A model generated the notes under the pieces. It was not told the DNA's origin, made no database searches, and worked only from the letters and a program-made list of their open reading frames with translations. Below are positions 18,583 to 28,200 of a stretch of DNA of 64,000 nucleotides, piece by piece. A program made the position numbers and the translations under genes. The stretch comes from Lewinellaceae bacterium (lineage in GTDB: Bacteria; Bacteroidota; Bacteroidia; Chitinophagales; Saprospiraceae). Numbering within the stretch: the first letter of the stretch is position 1; every line of letters starts with the position of its first letter. The stretch is from the NCBI GenBank assembly GCA_020636095.1, contig JACJYN010000003.1, forward strand, positions 1,727,998 to 1,791,997. The letters run 5' to 3'.

Positions 18583-21500
18583 ATGGAAAAAACATATGCC
18601 TTATCGCATGCGCAGCGCCGTTTGTGGGTACTCGACCAATTGGAAGAAAACCTGACGGCTTATAATATGCCCGCGGCTTTTATTATTGAGGGCTCCTTGA
18701 ATAGAAAGGCACTGCAAAGAGCCTTTGAAGAATTAATAGGCCGGCATGAAATTCTGCGAACGCGTTTCGTTGCGAAAGAAGCGGGCGTCCCTATGCAAGC
18801 TGTTGATCCCATTGCTGTTTTCGATTTTCCTTTCCACAACTGGCAGGATAAAGATCAGGCTGCAATAGAAAATTACATTCAGGCCCACGCTAATCATGTT
18901 TTTGACTTATCCAAAGGGAACTTATTGAAAGTGGAGCTGTTACAAACCGCTGCGGATAGCTATATCCTACTGCTCAATATGCATCACATTATCTCGGACG
19001 GGTGGTCGCTGGATGTACTATTCAGGGAACTATCTGTGCTTTATGAATCGGTGGTCAAGGGTACGTCCAATCCACTCCCGGCTTTGAGCATACAGTACAA
19101 AGACTATGCGGCCTGGCAGAATCAATTATTAGCAGATGGGGGGCGCATCGCCGGGTTGCGAAAGTATTGGCAGGATCAATTAGCTGATTTAACAACTTTG
19201 GAATTGCCTACGGACTTTCCCCGCCCGATCGTGAAATCCTATAGAGGAGCCGCGCTAAATCATAGCTTTAGCCTTGAGTTACTGAAAAAGCTGGAAAACC
19301 TCGGTAGGTCGTCCGGAGCTAGTCTATTCATGGCCTTAATTACCCTGGTGAAAATTCTGCTGTATCGCTACGCGAATCAAACGGATATTGTGGTTGGCAC
19401 GCCAACTGCAGGCAGAAATCATCCGGATTTATACGACCAGCTTGGTTATTATGCCAATACGGTCGTGTTGAGAAACCAGTTGAATGAAGCGGATAGTTTT
19501 ACTCGGACGTTAGCAAAAGTGAAACAAACGACGTTGGCTGCTTTTGAGCGGGATTTATATCCATTTGACCAGTTAGTGGAAGAATTGGAGTTTGTAAGAG
19601 ATCCGAGTCGCAACCCTATCTTTGAGGTGATGGTCGTGCTGGAAAACATTGAGCAGCGTAAACTGAGGCTTGGGGATACCGCGTCCAGGCCGATAGTCAG
19701 AAAAGTTAAAGCTGGTAAATTTGATTTGACCTTTGGTTTTGAAACAGATTCAACCGGCCTACATCTTGAAATAGAATATAGCGTCGATTTATTTCGTAAG
19801 AATCGTATAGAGCGCATGATCCAGCATTTGGGGGTCTTGATTGAAAGCGTTCTGACTCAATCAGAGCAGGCTATTAAGCAGTTGAATATTCTGCCGGCAG
19901 CAGAACGAAATTTACTTCTATCTGAATTTAATGATACAAAGACGGATTTTCCATTTGATAAAACGGTCTTCCAACTTTTTGAGGAACAGGTAGAAAAGAC
20001 GCCGGACAACATAGCTGTTGTTTTTGAAGATCAGGAATGGACCTACCGGCGCCTCAATGAAAAAGCCAATCAGGTGGGGCGCTACCTAAGGGGACGCTAC
20101 AAAATTCAGCCAGACGATATTATCGCCCTGCAATTGGAACGCAGCGATTGGATGATTGTCGCCATTTTGGGAGCGATGAAATCAGGCGGCGCCTATTTGC
20201 CAATTGCCCCCGATTCACCGACTGCCAGAGCAGAGTCTATCCTTCGAGACAGCCGGGCAAGAGTCTTGTTGACCGATGCACATACGTATCCCCTTAGCCG
20301 GGTTTATGAAAGTATAATGCCGGTAGAGCGCGTCGAAAACATTAAAGGAACCCTGTCGACTAACCCGGAGAGAATCAATAACAGCCGGCATCTGGCTTAT
20401 CTCATCTATACCTCCGGCTCCACAGGGATGCCTAAAGGCGTGTTGGTGGAGCACTGCGGGGTGGTCAATTTGATAACGTTCGCCATACGACGTTACGGTA
20501 TTACCGCACGCGATCGCGTATTACAATCTTCCACCTACACTTTTGACGTCACCATAGAGGAAATCTTCAAACCGCTTTGTTGCGGCGGCGCTGCAGTTAT
20601 AGCGGGCGAAAAGATGGTGTTAGATACGCCTGCCTTATTGGAGTTTATACATAAACAGCGGCTTAGTGTCGTGGACCTTTCTCCCACCTTGCTCTCCACT
20701 TTTAATAAAGCGGAACTTCCTCAGGTACGGGTGTTGAGTACAGGGGCCGAGGCGCCCAACATGAGCGACGTCCTTTTTTACCGCAGCCGGCTTCGGTACA
20801 TCAATATTTACGGTCCAACCGAATGTTCTGTATTTGCCGCGTCCTTTGTAGTGGGCCGGGAAGAATATCACAAAGGCGCTTCCATTCCCATCGGACAGCC
20901 TAACGCCAATACCCAGTTCTATATTTTAGACGAAGACTTGCAGTTGCTCCCCGTCGGTATTGCGGGAGAACTTTGTATTTCTGGTCCCGGCTTAGCCCGC
21001 GGCTACTTCAACCATTCTGCATTCACGGCTGAAAAATTTGTTCCGCATCCTTTCAAACCCGGCGAACGGCTTTATAAAACAGGTGATTTAGCCCGGTGGC
21101 TTCCCGATGGCAATGTGGAGTTTTTAGGTCGTTTAGACCATCAATTAAAAATCAGAGGCTATCGAATTGAAGCAGGAGAAATTGAGCAGACACTGTTGCA
21201 ACATCCTGCTGTTCAAAGCGCCGTAGTCGTTGGCAAAGACAGAGGACAGGGTAAAGAATTAGCTGCCTATTTGATCCTTTCTAAGGAGCCGATAATCGAT
21301 GAGAATGCTTCTGGCCTCAAGGCGTCGCAGCCCCTCGCAACCTCTGGGAAGTCTCTAACAGGCGCCTCCCGGGAACGAACGGCCGGAACTCCCGATATAC
21401 AACAACTCCGCAACTACCTGGCGGAACGCTTGCCGGCTTATATGATTCCTGTATACTTTGTTGTGTTAGAAGCCTTACCTCTGACGTCCAGCGGCAAGGT

Positions 21501-24500
21501 GGATCGGAAAGCCTTACCCGGCCTTGATAGGGCCGGCCTCTCTTCGGGCACTGCTTACGCCGCTCCTCGTACCCTGGTAGAAGCCGCTTTGGTTCGCATT
21601 TGGGAAACCATTCTTAATAGAGAAAATATTGGTATCCATGATAACTTCTTTGAGTTGGGCGGCCACAGCTTGAAAGCTATTCGCTTAACTTTCCTCATCC
21701 AGGAAGAATTAAACGCCGCTGTTAGCTTTAGAGAAATTTTTACGGCGCCTACTATTGCAGCCTTAGCTGCGATAATTGTTGAAAAAGGACGAATCCTTTT
21801 TCAGCCTATTCAGCCGGTTCCCGTCCAGGATAATTATGAATTATCTCACGCCCAGCGCCGCTTATGGGTAATCGATCAAATGGAAGAACAGCAGATTGCC
21901 TACAATATACCAGAAGTCATTAGACTAAAAGGGCAGTTGGACATTAGTGCCTTGGAACAAAGCGTCAATTTGCTCTTTAAACGGCATGAAATTCTGCGGA
22001 CTAATTTTGTTGAAGGGCGGCAGATCATCCGCGCTGAGTATAATTTCAGGTTAGCCGTCAGGGATTATAGAAACGCTGGCGCCGAGCTTATTGAGGCGCA
22101 TATCCAGAGACACGCCGCTTATCCTTTTGATTTGGTAAAAGACGTCCTCTGGCAAATGGAACTGTTGAAAGTAGGAGAATTCGAACACCTCCTGCTTCTC
22201 AATATGCACCATATTATTGCCGACGCCTGGTCTATAGAAATATTGTTCAGGGAATTATCTTCTTTGTATTCGGCCGGTGTACAAGGAGTCAAGAACCCTC
22301 TATCTGTTCTGCCTCCACTGTCTATTCAGTATAAAGACTATACGGCCTGGCAGGATCAACTATTAAGATCGGAACAAGTCATTCCTGCAAAAAATTACTG
22401 GTTAGAGCAGTTGGCGCCCAATGGAGGGCGGCTGCCGGTAATAGAACTACCTACGGATTATCCTCGTCCAACCGTTAAGACCTATCATGGAGCAAGCAAG
22501 CAGGGCCGATTTAGTCCAGCGGTTTTACAACAATTGCATCAGCTATCCCAATCTCAGGGTGTAAGCCTGTTTATGTGCCTGACCGCTCTGGTCAAAGTAC
22601 TACTGTATCGTTATACCGGACAAAAAGACTTACTGATCGGCACGCCGGTTGCCGGCAGAAATCATCCTGACTTGCAGGATCAGATTGGTTTTTATTTGAA
22701 TACTATTGTTTTAAGAAGTGAAATAGGAGAAGAGGAGAGATTTGATCATTTCCTACAGAAAGTCAAGAAAAATACCTTAGCCGCTTTCGAACATGATTTT
22801 TATCCTTTTGACCAACTGGTAGAAGAATTGAGCTTGGTCCGGGACGCAAGCCGCTCTGCTATATTTGACGTGATGCTGGTGGTAGAGAACAGTAAAGAAA
22901 CGCTCCGGCAACCGGAACTGGAAGGCCTGAACATCACAGTAGAATCAAATGGATCAGTAGATAGCAAGTTTGATATAACTTTTAGTTTTGATGAAAGCAC
23001 GGACGGGCTGAGTCTAAATGTGGAATATAATACGGATTTATTTAAAGCAGACAGAATTGAAAGGTTAATCGGTCACCTGGAATGCCTGATAGAAAGCGTA
23101 CTGTCTAACCCAGCTTCAATTATTGATCAGTTAAATTTGTTGCCGAAGGCAGAAAGACGGCTTATTTTGGAAGAATTCAACCACACCAGGGCTGATTTTC
23201 CTAAGGATCAAACAATTGTTGATTTATTTGAAGCGCAAGTTGAGAGAACGCCAAAGGCTAATGCTCTGAACTTTGAGGGTAAGCAATGGACTTATCGGCA
23301 GTTAAACAGAGCGGCGAATCAGATTGCTAATTATCTAAGAACGAACTACGCTATTCAGGGGGATGATGTTATTGGTTTACTCCCTCAACGAACCGAATGG
23401 ACGTCTATTGGTATTTTGGGGATTCTCAAAGCCGGAGCTTCTTACTTGCCGCTTTCCAAAGATTTGCCGGCCTCAAGATTGGCTTATATGTTAGAAGATA
23501 GCGGCGCCAAACTCTTACTCACCGATCAATATTATGAAGAGTTAGGAAAAGAAATCTTCCCGGAGGTTCTGGTTTTGGAAAATATATACGCTGGTCAATC
23601 GACCAATCCCAAACCAATTGCCCAAGTAAATAATTTAGCTTTTGTTTTATATACCTCTGGTTCTACCGGTAAACCTAAGGGGGTATTGATGCCGCATCGG
23701 CCTTTGGTCAATTTGTTATACTGGCAAATTAATCATAGTCTTTGTGGGGTAGGCAGCCGCACGACTCAATATGTAGCTTTTAGTTTTGACGTGAGTTTTC
23801 AGGAAATCTTTGCCACCTGGCTATCTGGCGGAGAACTAATGATGGTGGGAGAAGGCATAAGAAAAGATTTGTATGCTTTTGCACGATTTATTGTGGAACA
23901 GCGAATAGAAAGAATATTTTTACCTTTTGCCGCTTTACAGGGACTCGCCCAAATACTGTTGCAACAAGAGGGCGATTTGAGCGCGCTAAAAGTTATAGTG
24001 ACGGCAGGAGAGCAATTACAGGTTAGCGAAGCGATTATCAATTTATTTAAAAGACTTCCAAATTGCCAGTTGAAAAATCAGTATGGGCCTACGGAAGCGC
24101 ATGTCGTTAGCGAATACATACTTCAAGGAACCCCTTCCAATTGGGCGCCCCTGCCCCCTATAGGGAAACCTATTGCAAATACTCAATTATATATCTTAAA
24201 TAAGGGTTTAGCGCCTGTTCCAATAGGAGTAACGGGAGAATTACATATAGGGGGCCTCTGTTTATCAAATGGTTATTTAAATTTGCCGGAACAAACCGCC
24301 CAACGTTTTATAGCGCATCCCTTCAAAAAAGAAGAACGACTCTATAAGACGGGCGATTTAGCTCGTTACCTGCCCGATGGTAATATTGAGTTTATGGGCC
24401 GGATAGATCATCAATTAAAGATCCGGGGTTACCGAGTAGAAACAGGAGAGATAGAACACGTTTTACTAAGCCATCCGGCTATTACCGCCTGTGTCGTAAC

Positions 24501-27500
24501 GGGCAAAAAAATGTCGGGTAATAATGAGTTAATTGCTTATCTGATTACTAAGGAAGACTTCGATTTGGATATAGAAACCCTACGTTCTTTTCTACGGCAA
24601 AGCTTGCCAGATTACATGATTCCTTCCTATTTTGTCGTTCTTGACGTCTTTCCATTAACCAATAGCGGTAAGGTAAACCGAAAAGCTTTACCAGCTCCAG
24701 ATAATGCTAATCTTGCCGCAGGAACAACTTATGTAGCTCCTCATACCTTAACCCAGCAAACCTTAGCCGCTATTTGGGAGAAAATACTGGGTAGAAGCCC
24801 CATCGGTATTCTTGATAATTTCTTCAGTATTGGCGGCCATAGTTTACGAGCAATACGAGCGGCGGCTTTGATTCAGCAGCATTTTGGCGTTAAGATTAAA
24901 CTTTCAGAGGTTTTTGCCTATCCAACTATAACCGAGCTGGGACGTCTAATTGAAAGTAAGGATACCGTTCTTCTGAAACCTATAGAACCAACGGCAGAAC
25001 AGCCGACTTACGCGCTTTCTAATGCGCAACGTCGCTTGTGGGTGTTGGATCAATTAGAAGAAAACCTTACTGCCTACAATATACCGGCGGCCCTGCGCCT
25101 GGCCGGCCGGCTGGATACGGCCGCCCTGGAACGAGCCTTCGCATTGCTTTTCGAACGGCACGAAATTCTGCGCACCCGGTTTGTCGCGGTGAATGGAGAA
25201 GGGCGGCAGGTGGTGGACCCCGCCGGGGGTTTTAAATTACCCATGCAGGATGCGCGGGCCTGGAGCGAGGAGCAGATCCGGGAACACATCCAGGCGCACG
25301 CCGGGCGGGTGTTCGACTTGGAGAACGAACGCCTGCTGCAAGTGGAACTGCTGCAAATGGGCGCGGAAGAATGGTTATTGCTCTTCAACATGCACCACAT
25401 CATCTCCGACGGCTGGTCCATGGAGGTGCTAGTCCGGGAATGGAGCCGACTATATGAAGCCTGCCGGCAGGGCGTGGCCGAGCCCTTAGCGCAACTACCA
25501 CCGCTGCCCATACAATACAAGGACTACGCCGCCTGGCAGAACAACCTGTTGGAAGCGGATGAAACCCTGCATGGACTCCGTGCCTACTGGCAGGGACAAC
25601 TGGCCGATCTGCCGACTCTGGAACTGCCTGAGGATTATCCCCGCCCGGCGGTCAAGACCTACAACGGTGCAAGCCTTCAGCAGTTGTTTTCACTGGAAAT
25701 AACCCGGCAATTGCAGGCGTTGTCCCGGGAACAGGGCGCGACGCTGTTTATGACCCTGACGGCCCTGGTCAACGTACTGCTCTATCGCTACACCAATCAG
25801 ACGGACATCGTGCTGGGCACGCCCAGCGCCGGACGCACCCACCCCGACCTGCACGATCAGATTGGGTTTTATGTCAACACGCTGGTATTGCGGACGCAGT
25901 TGGAGGGCGAACAAAGTTTTACGGCGCTTCTTGAGCAGGTCAAGGCCACGGCCCTGGCCGCTTTTGAGCATGAGCTGTATCCTTTCGACCGCCTGGTGGA
26001 GGAGTTGGATATCCCCAGAGATATGAGCCGCTCGGCGGTCTTTGATATGATGATAGTCCTGCAGAATAATGAGCAGAGCCGCCTTGAACTGGGCGATGTG
26101 GCTATTGAATTCGAACCGGTGCAGGCCGACATCAGCAAGTTCGACCTGACGTTCAGTTTTGCGGAAAATGAAGCGGGGCTGGCGGTCGAAATTAACTACA
26201 ACACGGATCTGTTCCGCGCGGACCGGATCGAACGCATGTTTGAACATTTGGAGACGTTGATGCAAAGTGTGTTGCAGGCGCCCGGCCATCCCATTGAGCA
26301 ACTGGATATCCTACCCGAGGTGGAGAAAGCGCTTTTGCTCCACGCCTTCAACGATACCGGGGCGGATTATCCAGCCGACAAAACCATCGCCGATTTAATC
26401 GAAGAGCAGGTGGAGCGCACGCCGGATAACATTGCTGTGGTTTTTGAAGACAGAGAGCTAACCTACCGGGAATTGAACGCCCGGGCCAATGGAGTGGCGC
26501 ATTACCTTCGGGATACCTATGCCACCCAGCCGGACGACGTCATCGCCCTGCAGCTGGAGCGCAGCGAGTGGATGATCATTGCCATTTTGGGCGTGTTGAA
26601 AGCCGGGGCGGCCTACCTGCCCATTGCGCCGGATGCGCCTACAGCCAGGGTGCGGTATATGCTACAGGATAGCCGGGCTAAAGCCTTGCTGACGGATGAG
26701 GCGACTTATGCGGTGACAAAGCAATTAGAGCAGATTGTTGCTGTAGAAGTCATCCAGGAAATGGATACTGCAGGCCGTCCACCGTTGACCGTTGACCATT
26801 CACCGTCTAACCTGGCCTATATTATTTATACTTCGGGGTCTACGGGACAGCCCAAAGGGGTGATGATTGAGCATCAGAGTTTCCTTAATTTTCATACCCA
26901 TTACGACTTAGAATACCATATTAGTACCCTTACCTGCAATTATGTTTTTGATGTTTCAGTGATGGAAATTTTGTCTGCTCTATTATCAGGCAGCCAATTA
27001 GTGATCCCAAGTGCTGAGGTAGTTCTCAACCCCGAAAGGTATGCAGCGTTCTTGTATCGACATAAAATTTCGCACGCCTATTTACATCCTATGCATTTAG
27101 AACAAATCGGAAATGCGCTTGCAGAACACAACACTGTTTATTTAAATAGACTTTTGATAGGTGTTGAACCTATTCATTATGATACCATCAAATGGTATCA
27201 GGAGGAGGACATTCAAATTATCAATGGATACGGACCGTCAGAAACGACGATTTGTGCTAGTATGTATCCTGTTTCAAAAGACCAAGAAAAATGCTTAGCA
27301 AAACTTTCTATTGGTCGTCCTCTATCAAATATTTGTATTTATATACTTGACAAAGAAGGAAGGTTGCAGGGATTAGGATTAACCGGGGAACTCTGTATTT
27401 CAGGCGCCGGTTTAGCCCGCGGGTACCTAAATAACCCCGAATTAACGGCCGAGAAATTCACTCCCCACCCTTTCCAACCAGGCGAGCGTTTGTACCGCAC

Positions 27501-28200
27501 AGGCGACCTGGCCCGTTGGCTGCCCGACGGCAACATCGAATTTCTGGGGCGCATCGACCACCAGTTGAAGATCCGGGGCTACCGCATTGAGGCCGGGGAG
27601 GTGGAGCAGGCGCTATTGGCCCATCCCGCTATCCAAAGCGCGGTAGTGGTGGGCCACGATTTTGAACACGGAACGGAACTGGCTGCTTATCTGGCGCCTG
27701 CTTCCGGACAGGTGATACCCGAGCTTTCCGCATTGCGCAGCTTCCTTGCGGAAAGCCTACCCGACTACATGATCCCCAGCCACTTTGTGGCGCTGGAAGC
27801 CTTGCCTTTGACGACGAGCGGTAAAGTCAACCGCAGGGCGTTACCCGTTCCGAACGCTTCCGGCCTGGCTACGGGAACGGCCTACGTGGCGCCACGCAAC
27901 GCCGTCGAAAAACAACTGGTGCAAATCTGGTCTAAAATCCTGGGCCGCGACCAAATCGGCATCCACGACAACTTCTTCCATCTGGGCGGGCATAGTCTTA
28001 GAGCGATTCGGTGCGTCAGCCTTATCCATCAAAAATTATCTGTAGAAATTGGGTTAAGTGATTTTTTTGCTCGGCCTACCATTGCGGCCTTGTCTGAAAA
28101 GATTAACCAATTTCACATTCTAAATACCTTTTTGAAAAAGTCGAGATCTGCTGAATATAATTCTTATGAATGGTCAGAAGAAACTGAAGAGACATGGTGA
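18583..28200 (+). CDS. NRPS 2: modules 3, 4 and 5 (three C-A-T)
   Basis: 3205 residues starting directly in a condensation domain (YALSHAQRRLWVLDQLEE). Condensation motifs: HHIISDGW (about 134), HHIIADAW (about 1208), HHIISDGW (about 2270). Adenylation A3 cores: about 605, 1687 and 2745. Carriers GGHSLKAI or GGHSLRAI: about 1025, 2083 and 3134. Codes read by eye: module 3 D-V-E-D-S-G-I-V-F (acidic residues at 239/278 hint at a basic side chain, weak); module 4 D-V-Q-L-V-A-Q-V-V, close to the proline code DVQLIAHVV; module 5 D-V-M-L-L-G-G-I-C (not recognised). From about 25080 the DNA becomes more G+C-rich and nearly repeats module 6, except for the substrate-binding core. The acidic C-terminus (SEETEETW) may be a docking tail. 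The stop overlaps the next start by 7 nt. Confidence 0.95.
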   Translation: MEKTYALSHAQRRLWVLDQLEENLTAYNMPAAFIIEGSLNRKALQRAFEELIGRHEILRTRFVAKEAGVPMQAVDPIAVFDFPFHNWQDKDQAAIENYIQAHANHVFDLSKGNLLKVELLQTAADSYILLLNMHHIISDGWSLDVLFRELSVLYESVVKGTSNPLPALSIQYKDYAAWQNQLLADGGRIAGLRKYWQDQLADLTTLELPTDFPRPIVKSYRGAALNHSFSLELLKKLENLGRSSGASLFMALITLVKILLYRYANQTDIVVGTPTAGRNHPDLYDQLGYYANTVVLRNQLNEADSFTRTLAKVKQTTLAAFERDLYPFDQLVEELEFVRDPSRNPIFEVMVVLENIEQRKLRLGDTASRPIVRKVKAGKFDLTFGFETDSTGLHLEIEYSVDLFRKNRIERMIQHLGVLIESVLTQSEQAIKQLNILPAAERNLLLSEFNDTKTDFPFDKTVFQLFEEQVEKTPDNIAVVFEDQEWTYRRLNEKANQVGRYLRGRYKIQPDDIIALQLERSDWMIVAILGAMKSGGAYLPIAPDSPTARAESILRDSRARVLLTDAHTYPLSRVYESIMPVERVENIKGTLSTNPERINNSRHLAYLIYTSGSTGMPKGVLVEHCGVVNLITFAIRRYGITARDRVLQSSTYTFDVTIEEIFKPLCCGGAAVIAGEKMVLDTPALLEFIHKQRLSVVDLSPTLLSTFNKAELPQVRVLSTGAEAPNMSDVLFYRSRLRYINIYGPTECSVFAASFVVGREEYHKGASIPIGQPNANTQFYILDEDLQLLPVGIAGELCISGPGLARGYFNHSAFTAEKFVPHPFKPGERLYKTGDLARWLPDGNVEFLGRLDHQLKIRGYRIEAGEIEQTLLQHPAVQSAVVVGKDRGQGKELAAYLILSKEPIIDENASGLKASQPLATSGKSLTGASRERTAGTPDIQQLRNYLAERLPAYMIPVYFVVLEALPLTSSGKVDRKALPGLDRAGLSSGTAYAAPRTLVEAALVRIWETILNRENIGIHDNFFELGGHSLKAIRLTFLIQEELNAAVSFREIFTAPTIAALAAIIVEKGRILFQPIQPVPVQDNYELSHAQRRLWVIDQMEEQQIAYNIPEVIRLKGQLDISALEQSVNLLFKRHEILRTNFVEGRQIIRAEYNFRLAVRDYRNAGAELIEAHIQRHAAYPFDLVKDVLWQMELLKVGEFEHLLLLNMHHIIADAWSIEILFRELSSLYSAGVQGVKNPLSVLPPLSIQYKDYTAWQDQLLRSEQVIPAKNYWLEQLAPNGGRLPVIELPTDYPRPTVKTYHGASKQGRFSPAVLQQLHQLSQSQGVSLFMCLTALVKVLLYRYTGQKDLLIGTPVAGRNHPDLQDQIGFYLNTIVLRSEIGEEERFDHFLQKVKKNTLAAFEHDFYPFDQLVEELSLVRDASRSAIFDVMLVVENSKETLRQPELEGLNITVESNGSVDSKFDITFSFDESTDGLSLNVEYNTDLFKADRIERLIGHLECLIESVLSNPASIIDQLNLLPKAERRLILEEFNHTRADFPKDQTIVDLFEAQVERTPKANALNFEGKQWTYRQLNRAANQIANYLRTNYAIQGDDVIGLLPQRTEWTSIGILGILKAGASYLPLSKDLPASRLAYMLEDSGAKLLLTDQYYEELGKEIFPEVLVLENIYAGQSTNPKPIAQVNNLAFVLYTSGSTGKPKGVLMPHRPLVNLLYWQINHSLCGVGSRTTQYVAFSFDVSFQEIFATWLSGGELMMVGEGIRKDLYAFARFIVEQRIERIFLPFAALQGLAQILLQQEGDLSALKVIVTAGEQLQVSEAIINLFKRLPNCQLKNQYGPTEAHVVSEYILQGTPSNWAPLPPIGKPIANTQLYILNKGLAPVPIGVTGELHIGGLCLSNGYLNLPEQTAQRFIAHPFKKEERLYKTGDLARYLPDGNIEFMGRIDHQLKIRGYRVETGEIEHVLLSHPAITACVVTGKKMSGNNELIAYLITKEDFDLDIETLRSFLRQSLPDYMIPSYFVVLDVFPLTNSGKVNRKALPAPDNANLAAGTTYVAPHTLTQQTLAAIWEKILGRSPIGILDNFFSIGGHSLRAIRAAALIQQHFGVKIKLSEVFAYPTITELGRLIESKDTVLLKPIEPTAEQPTYALSNAQRRLWVLDQLEENLTAYNIPAALRLAGRLDTAALERAFALLFERHEILRTRFVAVNGEGRQVVDPAGGFKLPMQDARAWSEEQIREHIQAHAGRVFDLENERLLQVELLQMGAEEWLLLFNMHHIISDGWSMEVLVREWSRLYEACRQGVAEPLAQLPPLPIQYKDYAAWQNNLLEADETLHGLRAYWQGQLADLPTLELPEDYPRPAVKTYNGASLQQLFSLEITRQLQALSREQGATLFMTLTALVNVLLYRYTNQTDIVLGTPSAGRTHPDLHDQIGFYVNTLVLRTQLEGEQSFTALLEQVKATALAAFEHELYPFDRLVEELDIPRDMSRSAVFDMMIVLQNNEQSRLELGDVAIEFEPVQADISKFDLTFSFAENEAGLAVEINYNTDLFRADRIERMFEHLETLMQSVLQAPGHPIEQLDILPEVEKALLLHAFNDTGADYPADKTIADLIEEQVERTPDNIAVVFEDRELTYRELNARANGVAHYLRDTYATQPDDVIALQLERSEWMIIAILGVLKAGAAYLPIAPDAPTARVRYMLQDSRAKALLTDEATYAVTKQLEQIVAVEVIQEMDTAGRPPLTVDHSPSNLAYIIYTSGSTGQPKGVMIEHQSFLNFHTHYDLEYHISTLTCNYVFDVSVMEILSALLSGSQLVIPSAEVVLNPERYAAFLYRHKISHAYLHPMHLEQIGNALAEHNTVYLNRLLIGVEPIHYDTIKWYQEEDIQIINGYGPSETTICASMYPVSKDQEKCLAKLSIGRPLSNICIYILDKEGRLQGLGLTGELCISGAGLARGYLNNPELTAEKFTPHPFQPGERLYRTGDLARWLPDGNIEFLGRIDHQLKIRGYRIEAGEVEQALLAHPAIQSAVVVGHDFEHGTELAAYLAPASGQVIPELSALRSFLAESLPDYMIPSHFVALEALPLTTSGKVNRRALPVPNASGLATGTAYVAPRNAVEKQLVQIWSKILGRDQIGIHDNFFHLGGHSLRAIRCVSLIHQKLSVEIGLSDFFARPTIAALSEKINQFHILNTFLKKSRSAEYNSYEWSEETEETW